Shown here one piece after another: positions 23,575 through 35,457 of a stretch of 64,000 nucleotides of DNA. Made by a program: the position numbers and the translations under genes. Source of the DNA: Lichina pygmaea (lineage: Eukaryota; Ascomycota; Lichinomycetes; Lichinales; Lichinaceae); NCBI GenBank assembly GCA_963422465.1, contig OY730174.1, positions 1,488,001 through 1,552,000 of the forward strand. Reading direction: 5' to 3'. Every line of letters begins with the position of its first letter. The stretch's first letter is position 1. The notes beneath the pieces were generated by a model. The model was not told the origin of the DNA, did not search any database, and worked only from the letters and a program-made list of their open reading frames with translations.

Positions 23575-26500
23575 CTATGCGCTCTTCTCGTGCTGCGTCG
23601 AGACACGTTGCATCGAGACAACTGCGAAACACACGTTAGTGCCAAGTGACTGATGAGCAGGGTACAGGCGCAGGACGTACTAAAGTCTTCGATGCTCCGT
23701 TGCTTCGGGTTCTTCTTGGGCGATTTCCCGTGCATGAGGTTGTCAAAGCCGACGCTGTCCTGCAAGAGGTAGTAGATACCGCCAAGGACGCAGAAGACGC
23801 CAAAGGACAGAATCCAGATTCGGACAACGGTGACGATGGAGGTTTGACCACCGACGAAGAAACCGAAGAGCGTGAAGAAGGTGGCCACGATGTCGACGAC
23901 CAGGATCGCTCCGGCCAGCTCCCATGACGGTAGCGACGACCAGAACGGTCCGCTGGCGCGAGTGATGAAGATGAGCCAGTTCTCGGTCAACGCGATCTCG
24001 AGGAACAGCACGGGGTCTCGTCGACCAAAGTTCTGCACGATACCACCGCGCAGGGTACCCGAGGCGTCTGCCGGATGAGCGAGCCTGGAAGAGGAGGAAA
24101 TCATCAAAAGTTAGCCACGGGTCCCAACGGTAGGATAGCATCAGGAGAAGAAGAAGAAGAAGAAGAAGAAGGACGAGGACAATGACGAGGAAGAGGGGCG
24201 AAAGCGGGACCTGGCCTCAAAGAAGTTGACTTACATGGTCGTGAGGGTGATCCAGGTACCGGCGGCGAGCGCAATACCCAGCAGGATCGACATGCCCCAC
24301 AGCTTTGGCAGGTTCCACTTCACCGGCGTCCGCGAGAAGGGAGCGTTGTCGTACGCGATCGCGAGGGTCGCAATGTCGGCGAAGATGGCGATGAAGACGA
24401 CGAGCTCGAGGTTGAGACTCTCGTTGAGGATGGCGATCCATAGCCCCAAGAAGATCTCGAGATGCAGCGAGAGCGCGATACGGTAGACGACGTAGGCGTA
24501 CATGCGATGGAAGATCTGGCGCGACGTCTTGAGGGCGTCGATGATGGCCGAGAGACCAGGGGCGAGGAAGACGATGTCGGCGGCCGAGCGAGCGGCGTCC
24601 GAGGCGCCCTCGACGGCGATGCCCGTGTCGGCCTTCTTCAGCGACGGCGCGTCGTTGACGCCGTCGCCCGTCATGGCGACGAGGTAGCCACGCTGCTGCA
24701 GGATCTCGACGACGTTGTACTTGTGCTGCGGGAACACCTCGGCGAAGCCGTCGGCGGCCTCGACGAAGTCGTACACCTCCGAACCGGGCATCTCGCCGCC
24801 GCCGCCGAGACCGAGGCGCTCGGCATTGTAGACGTTGGTGCCGAGGCCGAGCTGACGCGACGTCTCGCGCGCGATGCCGACGGCGTCACCGGTCAACATC
24901 TTGATCGACAGGCCGAGCGACTTGGCCTCGTTGATGGTGCGGGCAGTGTCGTGGCGGGGCGGGTCCGAGCACGGCATGATGCCGAGAATCTCCCACGAGC
25001 CCTCGCCGCGCTTGCGGGCGACTCCGAGCGAGCGGAAGCCGCGAGTCGCGAACTCGGCCACCTTGTTCTTGTAGTCCTGGTCGATGTCTGGCGGGATCGG
25101 GTGGTCCTCCTCGACGGTCTTGAGCACGAAGAGCGGCGCGCCCTTGACGCAGATGATGCGTTCGCCCTGGGGCGACTCGACCACGGCGCTGACCTTCTTG
25201 GACACGGGATCGAAGGGATGGAAGTCGAGGACCTTGTACTTCTGGAGTGCGCCTTTGGCGCGCGGGTACGTCCTGAGCGCCTTGAGGAAGGCCTTGTCGA
25301 TGGCGTCGAGACCCTTCTTCTTGCGCGACGCCGCCAGACAGGCCGTGAGCATGAGATCCTCATCGTCGACGCCGTCGACGCAGTATGGCTCGTCCAACGA
25401 GAGCTTGTTCTTCGTGAGGGTACCGGTCCTAATCAGACAAGGGAAACGTTAGCCCGTAAGCTCTGGAGGCCTTTCCGACCCCTCCTGGCGGAGGCGGCAC
25501 GGCGGGTCGGGCCGACGGCCCGGCCCATGAGGTCCAGGCGAAATAATGGAAATGGTGAGAGAAGGTGGGGGGGAGGTGGTCTCACTTGTCGGAGCAGAGA
25601 ATCTCGACGCCGGCGAGCGACTCGATGGCCGACAGCTTCTGCACGATGGCCTTCTTCTTGGCCAGGTAGGCGCCACCGACGGCCATGGTCGTCGTCACGA
25701 CGGCGGGGAGACCGACGGGCACGCCGATGATGGTGATGGCGAGGGTGAAGCGCAGGATCTGGACGATCGGGTTCGAGCGGTAAAAGGACGCAACCCAGAC
25801 GACGAGCAAGGTGAAGATGACGAGGATCAAGAGCACCGTGCCGATGCCGTTCAGCACCTCGGTGAAGTGACCCGATCCGGCGTGGGCCGCGTTGACGAGG
25901 GCGGCGGCGCGACCGACGAAGGTGCTGTCGCCCGTCGCGGCCACGACCATGAAGGCCTCACCTCGCTTGACGGCAGATGAGGCGTAGCAGGTGTCGCCGC
26001 GGTGCTTGTCGACCGCGAGCGACTCGCCCGTGATGGCGGACTGGTCCACCTGCAGGAAGGCATCCTCGGTGACGATGCGACCATCGGCCGGGATGATGGT
26101 ACCCTAATCATCTCCGAACCGTCGTCAGCACGCTCCGAAAAGAACGACGGCAGAAGAGAGCACGTCGGGTTTCGGCGCGACTGCGACGTCGGCGAATGCG
26201 GGGGGGGGGGGGGGGGGGGCGTGGTGCGTTCGCTCCCGTGGGGGGAGGCGAGGTAGGCTCACGTCTTCGAGCTGCAGGATGTCACCGGGCACGATGAAGG
26301 TCGCGTCGATCTCGAGGAGTCGACCGTCCCGGAGCACGACGGCCTTGAGGGCGAGGGTCTTCTTGAGCTCGTCGACGATAGAGCCGGCCTGGAACTCCTG
26401 GATGAAACCGACGGCGGCGTTGAGGAGAAGCAAGGCGAGGGTGACGCCAAAGGTGACCCAATCTTGAAGACCGGCGGCAAGAAGAGCGGCAGCCTAGAAG

Positions 26501-26650
26501 ACGGACGGGCCCGGCGGGCACGTTCCGCGCGAGTCAGCAACGAGCAAGACGTCCGGTCCAAGAGGGGCGCCAAGCATACGATGGAGGGGCAGAATCCGCG
26601 AAACGGTGAGGAAGAAGAAGCAAGCAAGCAAGCGAGAGCGGGGGAAAGAT

Positions 26651-26707
<57 letters not shown>

Positions 26708-27265
26708 CAACGAAAAGCAATAACAGAGTGCGAGAGGGCGATGAGTTGGACGAGCGAGACGTACCTCCATGACGAACTGGATGGGGCCGACAAAGTACAT
26801 GAGGAACTTGAGGAAGAGGTTCTCCTTCTCCTCCTTCATCTGGTTCAGACCGAATTTTCTGCGGCGCTGTAGGACCTCGGACTCGCTGAGACCTTGACGG
26901 GTGTCGGTCGCCAGAAAGGCGTCGGGCACAGGTCGCGCGGCACCGGCCTGTACCACCTCCTCCTCCACCTCGGCCTCGCCGCCGTCCTGCGACCAGAGCT
27001 CCTCGATGAGGGCGTCCATGTCCTCGTCTTCCTCCTGATCTGGGCCCGGTCCCAGATCGCGGGCGGTCCCGACCGCGACCGGCTCGGACGCTTGTGCTTG
27101 CGCAGCCTTCTCGGGATCTCGGGGGAGGTCGTGGCTGCCGAGGGCAGCAGTAGGCACATTCGTTCCGAGGTGGTTGGGGGGCGTCACATCAGAGCCGGTC
27201 GCGGTGGATGTCGTGCCGGCCTGCACGTCAGGCGCGCCCGCATTGGGATGCAATGGTTCCGACAT
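23575..27265 (-). CDS. pma1: plasma-membrane H+-ATPase
   Basis: P3A-type proton pump that builds the plasma-membrane proton gradient driving nutrient uptake. Six exons on the minus strand: 27265-26765, 26493-26263, 26103-25586, 25428-24235, 24084-23681 and 23621-23575. They total 2895 nt, 964 aa. All P-type motifs are intact: TGES ([13 protein letters not shown]), the phosphorylated Asp in [21 protein letters not shown] and [14 protein letters not shown]. About ten membrane segments are visible. The N-terminus is a long acidic, low-complexity tail ([20 protein letters not shown]). The C-terminal regulatory tail ends [12 protein letters not shown], keeping the Ser-Thr pair phosphorylated on glucose activation in yeast. 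That tail lies on its own 47-nt last exon. Introns hold CAG, GAA and poly-G repeats. Confidence 0.98.
24144..24171. repeat. (GAA)n in pma1 intron
   Basis: About nine GAA units inside the 150-nt intron 24085-24234 of the proton ATPase gene. Confidence 0.85.
26200..26219. repeat. poly-G, 20 nt, in pma1 intron
   Basis: Twenty G residues (C on the coding strand) inside intron 26104-26262. Confidence 0.9.
26651..26707. repeat. (CAG)n, about 19 units, in pma1 intron 1
   Basis: Uninterrupted GCA/CAG trinucleotide array in the 271-nt intron 26494-26764. On the coding strand it reads CTG. Confidence 0.9.
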
Positions 27266-28097
27266 GGCGACGACGATGGTAGGGCGACCGAGCTACCGTC
27301 GATCGCGTTATCTCCCCTCGACTTCGGCGTCAGTCCGACGATGAGGTCTGCTTCTTGACGATCGACGTCAGCTGCGACTTCGAATACGAAGCGACGGCCG
27401 GTGGCGCCGAGCGGCGGGCCAAGGAGGCTGCGTCTAACGATGCGACAGTGACAATGCTGAAAGCTGGGCAGGTCAATTGACCATGGCAACGGTCGAGCCT
27501 ATATAGGGATAGCAAGGAGTGGCCGTCGGGAAGCACACCAGGAAGCAGACGAGGAAGACAGCGACAGTAAGACGACAAAAAGAAAAGCGAGGTCGGTCTG
27601 CTCTGAATCGGAGACAAAACAGACCAGCGAGGAAAGCGGGACCGCTCCCTTCCAGCAGACGGATGCTGCCACCACCGCTACCACCACACCGACAGCCCTC
27701 TCAATTCCTGACCCGATTTCTCTCAAGACGAGAACAGCCGTGATGGGGAGGAGGAGTTGGCAGGTGGAGAAGTGGAGAAGGGAGAGGAAGGGAAACGGAC
27801 GGCACGTGTTCCTCGGCCGTCGGACTTTGGAAAAGGAGGGGAGAGAGGGGTCGTTTTTCTCTGCTTGCCCCGTGGGGGGGGGGGGGGGGAATCCAAAAAA
27901 AAACCCACAGGTGGGCCAATCAAAAAAAAGAGCGATGCAAGCACAATCTAATAAATCGAGCCACTCACGTCGGCCCGATGACAATTGTCCCTTGCGATGT
28001 CGACTGCGAAAACTCGGGCAAGCCAATGTCGGGATTCCTCCCACGCGAACGGCACTGCGATCTCTGCTCTGGTCTCCTTCGAAACTGGTCCACAGCT

Positions 28098-28150
<53 letters not shown>

Positions 28151-30433
28151 AAGACCAAAAATGCAGCTGTGCTCGTCCCGATTCTGGCGAGGAAAATCTC
28201 CGTCGACGCGAGATGTCGGGCCCGAATTCGAATCTTCCCCGAGGGCGTGCAGAGGTCTAGCACGGCTAGGCGGATTCGACTCGAGCCAGATGGGCTACCC
28301 AGTGCTGGTCGACAGCACAGCAGATGAGTGGAGATTGTTCGATTGATGGGAAGACCAGACCAGCTGCACCGAGATGGTAGAGGGAAGAAGGGAAGGAAGT
28401 GGGAGCTTCGGCCGAAGATATATACGGATCTGCTACGTACAGTACATACAGTACGTACGGGGGCGGGCTTCTTTCGCTATCGTGAGCGGAGAAAATCCCG
28501 TGACGAGGGATGACGAGGGGGGAAAAGAGCTTCCCCTCTGGGGTGGCAGCTGCAAGCTGCAAGCGTCACAGGAGCTACGTGCTTTTTTAAACCTTGAGCG
28601 AGCTCGGCCCCGTGGGCCCGTTGGATTCGACGCTACGGTGGCCCACAGAATCATCTGCGTCACTGCGAATCGTCGCCAACCGTAAAGGAGACCATGCTGA
28701 CCCGTAAGTTACCGAACGAAGCACCTTCTCACGCTCGAGTTGGATCCCGCGATGAGGCCGGCATGTTCGTCGCAGACTGCAACGTGATGTGCGTCGGATG
28801 GAGATATAGAGTGCCGTAGCTCTACGGCGCCGGGTCCCCTCTGCGCTTAAGTCCTTGGTGAGGCGTCTCAGCTTTCTCCGGATGGTGGTAAGAGCTACAG
28901 ACGTCGTGCCACGACGTTCCATCACGTTCTAGCTTATGGCATCGTGTGTCAGGGCCTCATCTTTTTCACCGTCTTTTCTTTTCATGTCCGAGTTTTTATC
29001 GCCGTTGTCGACGGACAGTATAGTCCTTACGTAAGCGACATACAGGACGATGTCAGCCCGGCCGAGGCTCGTCGTGGCTTGTGCGTGGGATATTAGTGTT
29101 CGTCGGCCACGCTTACCATGCTCTACTTCCGTACGGATTACAGCACGTACGAGTATTACCACCCACAACATCAGGATCGGCCCAGCAAAGAGGAGACACG
29201 GGCGTCTTCAAGGAGGTCGTGGTGCTGTCCGATGACTCAGCATTACTCCTAAGCTCGTCTACGAGCAGGTCCTCCGGCATGGCGAAATCGAAAGACGGGG
29301 GGGGCTGGTCGAACCTAAAAGAAGCTTGTTCTTCGTTCGTGCCCCTCGTTTCTGCGACGTCGTCCGACGGCCGCGTCGCTGCTCGTACTCGTACTGTACC
29401 AGTGTGTACGTACATTACGTACCTCCTCCGTCGTTGCTGTGTGCTTGGAACTGAGCGGCGATAGGGCTCGCGTACAGTACAGTAGAACGGCTCTACGAGT
29501 ACTGTACGCTTCGTACGGAGTACTACAGTGGAAGACCCCGATGGTTCAGCAGTCGAGTTCCCGTCTCCGGGGGTTGGTGCCTCTCTGCTTACTGCTTTGG
29601 GATGTAAGACGCTCACCTACGATTTCTGCATCTTCCCTCGTGGCCAGATGGGACGCCGTACGTAAGGTCCGTAAAGACCCGCTCGGCCGCCTCCTCGGCT
29701 GGATGACTTTCACTGCCTCTTCAGGTATGGTCCTGAGGCATCCGCTATCGGAAAGTGAGTGCTCTCCGCTGTTCCAGTTTATTGCCTGATCGTGTTCAAG
29801 GCTTGAACCCGAAAGGCTTTTCTGCAGCGGCACCTTCTTTCCTCCTTATGCAACCCTTGAAGCATGTTCACTCCCGCCAACGCATGCAAGGCGGGCCCAC
29901 ACACCAACCCCCTCCATAACCCCACACAAAACTTCCCGGACCGATCCGAGAAGGCGTCCAAGTGCTGCGGGAAAGGATCTTCGACCTTTACCGAGGTATC
30001 GTGGACGATCTTCGGCTGGAGTTGCATTTTGATTTGAGACCACTGTTGGCAGTAGCTGACCCTAATGCAAGTGACGCGGTTCTTGCTCTGAAAAGCATGA
30101 AGCATGCAAAGCCAGCACTTTGATGTACGTATGGGTATGCATGGAATGTTTATGGCGTTCTATTGCGGGTTCTGATACCGAGTCGTGGGGGGAAAAGGGC
30201 ATTGTCTACGTTCAGTTCAGGTCATGCGTTGTAAACTCGAATCCATTTGACGTACGTACGTTCTGTAGGGTTAGAGAAGCTACATAGTACTCAGCAGCAA
30301 GTCAGGAAAGAGTCTACTCGTAGGTTGTTCCAAGTCAAGAGATACAACAGTCACAGGTAGCTAAACACCTACAACAGGCTTAATCGAACATCCTGGACCT
30401 TCTACCATCACAGCCACCTCCCTCAGTCTCCCG
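27266..30433. other. long pma1 upstream region, no supported gene
   Basis: More than 3 kb without a convincing gene. It contains a poly-G run (27874-27889), a (GAC)n array (28100-28150), and from 28430 many GTAC palindromes. Its left part is presumably the 5' UTR and promoter of pma1; strong fungal proton-pump genes often have long upstream regions. A minus-strand frame at 29113-29330 has protein-like composition but nothing to support it. Confidence 0.5.
28100..28150. repeat. (GAC)n, about 17 units, upstream of pma1
   Basis: Near-perfect GAC/CGA trinucleotide array about 0.85 kb upstream of the pma1 start. Confidence 0.9.
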
Positions 30434-31325
30434 ATGCAGCGCTTAGCCCAGATCACGCGTGGCCGTCTCAGCCGACCGCTGCTGCGGCGGTCTTTCTACA
30501 GCCACGCCTCGGAGTACGTGACTCTGGACAGACAAGGCAAGGCGGTCAAGCGAGCAGTCGACATCTGGGTAGGAGACCCGCACGAGACGTTTGTGCTGGT
30601 GCCCAAGGAGATTGGTAGTGCGATGAAGATGGCCATCAACGAAGGGACCTCCTCGTCTGCTGCTGTCGCCGACCGCCACTCGAGTGGAAAAGAAGGAAAA
30701 AAAGAAGGCGAATGTTCATTGATGTTCAACCATTCGACACGACACTTGGCGCATCGTAAGTCATGCCGGCGTTCTTGGTGTGTCACGTACAATACTAGCT
30801 GTGTGAGAAGAGTGTTGATCGTCTAGGGCGGTGGCGGGAAATTTTTTATTCATTTTTTTCCCGGGGCGGTGTGGCTGACTGCATCTAGGCTCGTTATCTT
30901 ATCCGCGTCTCTACATATTTCATGAACTGCCACAGAGGCTGCGGCAACAAGCGAAACACAACGGTGACGGTGACGACAACGCCAACAGTACGACGAGCCC
31001 GGCTACGCTATATCTCTTCGGCGCCACGCATACAATCACCCTGGATGGAACGCCTGACGGTAAGTGGTTGTTTTTTTTTGGCCTGAAGAGCCAGGCATCT
31101 TTTGCTACTGCAAGTGACAGATGTTTCTTGCTGCAAGCTGTGTATTCTTGCTAAGCATTGCATGTTGTTGCAAACACCCTCGCCCCCTCTCCCATCCCTT
31201 CGTCTCGGAGGAGAAAAGGTAGTAGAGGTCTGACATGTACCTCAACTGCAGAAGCGTTGACCAGAATGGCAAGAGACACTCTGCGGGACCTGAAGCCAGC
31301 CTTCGACCGCCTCGCGCACATGTGA
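30434..31325 (+). CDS. small protein with likely mitochondrial targeting sequence, unrecognised family
   Basis: Three exons, 30434-30755, 30889-31059 and 31252-31325, join in frame to 567 nt, 188 aa. The first 25 residues (MQRLAQITRGRLSRPLLRRS...) are rich in Arg and Leu with no acidic residue, as in mitochondrial presequences. The conserved-looking parts are EYVTLDRQGKAVKRAVDIWV near residue 30, SYPRLYIFHELPQRLRQQ, LYLFGATHTITLDGTPDEAL, and a C-terminal MARDTLRDLKPAFDRLAHM. I cannot name the family. The Ser/Lys-rich middle (residues 80-105) is low complexity and could hide a further intron. The splice sites are good (GTAAGT donors, CTAG/GCAG acceptors), so a real gene is likely. Confidence 0.65.
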
Positions 31326-32645
31326 TCCTTTTGATTTTGGAATCGGAGCAGACCGACAGATAGGCATACGGGTAGCAGACAGGCAATCTGTTCTGTCGAG
31401 GGCCGCCTGCGTATTGAACATACTGTATATACATGCATACTCACGGAGTACAGTACGAATCTTTGATCCATCTGCCTGACTTCGTGGTCTAAGTTTGTGA
31501 GAGTCCCCCTGGGAGTCTTGTGGGGAGCGAAGGACGTAAGGGGAGTAAGGAGAGTAGCAGTGTATCCTGACAAGACAGTGAACCCAGATTTACACGTGTA
31601 CGATTCTTCCTTTGTAGAGATGGTTCCGTCCTCCCGTCTTCGCATATCCTCATCTTTCTACTCTTTCGACTCTATCTACAGTACTCCGAGTACTCCCGTA
31701 TACAAACACTGAATATCATTCACTAGTGTCACGACAAGGAATCTGTACGTATATATCCTAGCTGTTCGCTACTACATAATACAGTGTACTCATACAGTAG
31801 ACAGCGGAGCTATCCCTAAGTACCTTGCCTGCCGACTTCTAATACTGTTCACTCGTAGTGTATCTGCACAGTTTACTGTTCACTTCACGCAAACTTTGTT
31901 GATATGATGATGGGGAAAAGTCCTGCCGGGGCTGGAGCGGGGTTTGGGTGTTTGAAGGGGGGGGGGGGGGGGGGGGGGGGTGGAAGAAGGACAGGATAGT
32001 GGAAAATTTTTAGCATGTTGAGTAGTGAAGACAGTGGACTGCGGACTGTGGCGAGCTTTCTCGGAGACACTGTAGCTTAGTCAAGGGTAGTAGGTTGGGT
32101 TGGGTTGTAGTGGTAGTGAAGTATTGACCGAAGGTCAGGAGTACTGCGATCGACACGCTACCTTTGGGGAGTTGGGGAGGGGGATAACGGAAGGTGAGAC
32201 TGTCCAAGGGCACTCGAGTAGTTACGTATGTACTGCCGTGTTTTGATCTCCCACCAGGCCAAGATTGTATATCGAGACTGACTATCTTCCGACGAGTACG
32301 TAACAGGTTTGATATTATTGCTGACAGTACCGGTAACTAACAGCTCCGACGTAGTTCGAAGTCCAAAAGTCCCTCCACCTAGTGCTTGTCAACAGCTACC
32401 GTTCATGGTTAGCAACTCTCGAGCAAGAAACTCTACAAACAAAACTTTGCGGCTAACCTCAGATCACAGATAAGTGTCTTTGTGATAGACACAAGTTCAG
32501 ACTGTCTTCACTTGGTCATCTATCAGGTCTTGAACCCCTCGGCCGTCAAGTTCAGGCGCCGTTCCTAGGTAGTCGTGTTAGCTACACATCCAACTAGCTG
32601 TCATCAAACTATCATGTAACATACCGAGCAGTGACTTTAGCAGCA
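31326..32645. other. intergenic, GTAC-rich, poly-G tract, no gene
   Basis: Contains several GTAC/GGAGTAC palindromes (31430-31460, 31675-31700, 31740-31800) and a 24-base poly-G run at 31957-31980. No supported coding frame. Confidence 0.5.
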
Positions 32646-33122
32646 CTAGTACTCGGTCGCTTCCTTTCGGTATTGTAAAAACCCCGGTGGATAACTTTCG
32701 ATTGGAGTCGCGACAGTCTCATAGTAGTCTCCAAGTTGTTCCGCGGTCCACTGGTTCGTGGCCACCTTGACATGGGCGTTTTCGAGGCCGATGGTGTGAG
32801 GGTCGTTGGCAAATGGAGTTTGTCGGAGTCGACGGCCGTTGATTTTCAGGAACATGTCTGCCGCGGCGAGTGCCGTCCTCTTGTTGCCATCTTAAAGGGC
32901 GTGGTTTTTGATGATTTTCTCCGACAGGCTTGCAGCAAGCTGGTAGAGATTTTCTTGACCCTCGTAGTGCTTCCTGTTCATGGGCGATGCGACTGCCGAC
33001 TCCAGCAGGTTGGGTTGCGTAGGCGTCGCATTGGCGATGAGCGAGGAATATACTCGCTTTACCACCTTCGCGCTGAGAAACCGATGTCTTCGAAGACATT
33101 TTTGGGAGCACAATTGTCCCAA
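32646..33122 (-). pseudogene. Fic/Doc-family fossil (broken)
   Basis: Minus-strand homology to the Doc (death-on-curing) branch of the Fic superfamily, whose members modify target proteins with nucleotide or phosphate groups. The N-terminal helices, the active-site helix region and the C-terminal region are all recognisable, so nearly the whole domain is represented. The gene looks broken by about one interruption and is treated as a fossil. Decay is light, so loss appears fairly recent. Doc proteins are best known from bacterial plasmid and phage toxin-antitoxin pairs, but filamentous fungi also carry single copies, probably of bacterial origin. No antitoxin-like gene was seen beside it. It lies in GTAC-rich intergenic DNA. 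Confidence 0.7.
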
Positions 33123-33998
33123 TCGATGGTCCCCGAGAGTAATTCAAGAGAGGGGTTGGTGTTGACGGAAGGTAGCACTAAATTCAATGTCGGCTGGCTT
33201 CTGACAGTACGGGTTCCGTACAGTACCGGTAGATTACCAGACTCGTCGCCATACAAGACTTGTCTTTTTCACAGGTTTTCTGTCGAGGTTACGACAATGA
33301 AGAGCAATCTGTTTGGTGATATCCAAGTGAAATGTTCGAAGATGGTGACATCCTCTTTTGTGGTCTTGTCAAATGTTCGTCAACGCTTGTCGGGGTTGCT
33401 GCTAATCTGGTTAGTCATTGGTTAGGAGGACTTTGTGGGACCACGATCAGTAGCTTCGTACGTACATACGTACTACTGTACGGAAGTACGCAAGTAACCT
33501 ACCCGAGCACCTGTGTGGAGTACAGAGTACACTGACATAAAGCCTTTGCGAGTTCATGACTGTTTCTCAGGACTTTTAACTTGCTAATTCCATGGCGGTG
33601 AAGTGGCATGGAGGGTCCCATGGGCAAAGATGTTTTGTTTCTTTACTGTCATGATAGTATCACTCGTCTCTACGGTCAAGGAAGACTACTTACGTGGGGT
33701 GGCCGTGATGCCATTACGTAGTCATGTACGTAGTACCCATACGGTATACTAGACCAAGCTCCAGCCATCCTCAATAGCATGACAAAGAAAAACCCCAAGT
33801 CCTAAGCCAGCCACCTATCCATCCACGCAAATAGGCCAGACACAAAGACAGAAGTACGTAGATAGCCTCGTAGACCTCCCCTCGCCATCCCACCCAAGAC
33901 TACAACTTCCATGGCTGAATCAGGAAAAACTCAGACCATACTCTGAAGGACATCTCAAGTAGAATGGAAAACTTCAATCTTATCCTTTTTCTCACGAC
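33123..33998. other. intergenic, GTAC-rich, no gene
   Basis: Dense GTAC palindromes at 33455-33495 and 33715-33745. No supported gene. The right end is the pre-insertion site of the LINE copy at 34013. Confidence 0.5.
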
Positions 33999-34968
33999 CA
34001 CCAAGGCCGCTGCCGGCGGGAGACCGACCGTGCGTGCCGTCGCCTCTACAGCCACCTGGCAGCCCCCCACGGTCCCCGTCGTCCCGCCGGCCCCACACCG
34101 GGCAAAACACGACACACATGGGCCAAGAGCATCCTCTGGCGGCAGCAGCGAAACATGGAAGACACCTCCACCACTCTTGGCCTTCCCCCCTGGTCAGACA
34201 ACCCCTGCCCAGACCCCTCCCTGACCCTGACCAACAGCCACCCCACACAGTCACTCTGGCAAGCCTACCAACTGGCAGGGCAGTGGTGCTCGGGTCGGTG
34301 GAAGGAGCTTGAAGGAGGCTCCCCCCACCCCACCACCCCACTGACCCAGACCCAGGTGGTGGCTGGAAGCCAGACAAGATGCCGTACAAAGCAGCAACTC
34401 TCCGGCTGCACGCCGGCCTCCCGAAGGCTCACAGCAGTCTCCTGGCGCAGATCCGAACAGGTAAGATTGGCCTGGCTGCCTTCCTGCACAAGTGCCGGGT
34501 CCCCGGCTTCGAGTCACCGGCGTGCTCCTGTGGCTGGCAGTGGGAAACTGCCAAGCATATAACTCTAGACTGCCCACGCTTCTCCCAGGAGCGCAGGCAA
34601 CTGCAGCAGACAACCCGAACTACTGACTTCCAGTGGCTGATCTCAGACCCCCGGGGGGCCGCCGCTCTCACGACCTGGTTCCTCCGCCTGAACCTCCTCC
34701 CCCAATTCTCCTGGGCTAGGGAGCAACTCCCCCCCCCCCCCCCCTGCTTGACTGCTTCCCAGTCACCCAACATGTCTACAGTCTCTCGACCGGATGGCTC
34801 CCGCCTAGGGGCCGCAGGGGAGGTTTTTCATCCTAGAGCCAAGTGACCAGCACATGACTCCAAGGTTTTCCTTACCATCTCTCTATAGATCTCCCAGCAT
34901 AATCTAGCTTAGCTAAGCTTTAGAATGGTGTAGGAATTCATACATACATACATACACCAAGGCCGCTG
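33999..34968 (+). mobile_element. 5'-truncated non-LTR retrotransposon (LINE), C-terminal end only, with 14-bp target duplication
   Basis: A 942-bp insert (34013-34954) is flanked by the 14-bp direct repeat CACCAAGGCCGCTG at 33999-34012 and 34955-34968, a target-site duplication. The insert encodes the end of a LINE ORF2. Its closing frame reads LHAGLPKAHSSLLAQIRTGK, then a CCHC-like zinc segment in the family position (CSCGWQWETAKHITLDC), then LPQFSWAREQL. It is closely related to the copy at 57.7-59.3 kb and belongs to the Tad/I-like group of fungal LINEs. The upstream part changes frame against that copy, so it is dead. It ends in the simple tail (CATA)n. A 16-base poly-C run lies near its end. 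Confidence 0.88.
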
Positions 34969-35457
34969 AAGACGAGAAAAGCGGACAGGGGCAATGAGGA
35001 AGAGGAAAGGAGTCTGACGAATTTTCTACTTACTGGCCTGTTGGTTGGGGAGTGACTCCGTTGCGGGAGACTGGAGACCAGAGGCCGAAAATTGAGACGG
35101 AGACCGTACGGCAGGAGGCAGAGAAAAACAGGGGAAATCGAACTTGATGAACGTGCTGGGAATGATGGGATAAGAGGTCGCCCCGAGAGTGAAGACCCTG
35201 TTGATTTCTGCCCAGACTTATATGTACGCCTTCACACCAACTACGACCGATGCCGGGCTACGGAACCTGAGATTCGAGACAAGATGCCATAGACCCCTTG
35301 TCGTAGACACTCTTTCACCCGTAGGCCGAACGCTGAAAACAGTGGCCTGGCCGAATGAGATCCCATCATTGCACCGTCGTATGATCGATGAGCAGACAAC
35401 TCGTCAGCGAAGTGCAACAGAAGATCCCCCGATGATGCTGGCTTCACGGTGACCCGA
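34969..35457. other. 3' flank of seb1, no gene
   Basis: Unique sequence between the LINE insertion and the seb1 stop codon. No coding signal. Confidence 0.45.

Noticed and set aside
24462-25730. 422-codon plus-strand open frame inside pma1
   Set aside because: Antisense shadow of the proton ATPase, with typical shadow composition.
26606-26872. Frames encoding poly-Ala or poly-Ser across the CAG array
   Set aside because: The array lies in a well-defined pma1 intron and is read only as artefact in the other frames.
28266-28562. Short frames around the GAC array upstream of pma1, including poly-Asp and poly-Arg readings
   Set aside because: Repeat-driven; no conserved flanking sequence.
29113-29616. 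167-codon minus-strand frame with protein-like composition
   Set aside because: No motif, no splice partner, overlaps GTAC-rich DNA, and other frames there are equally open.
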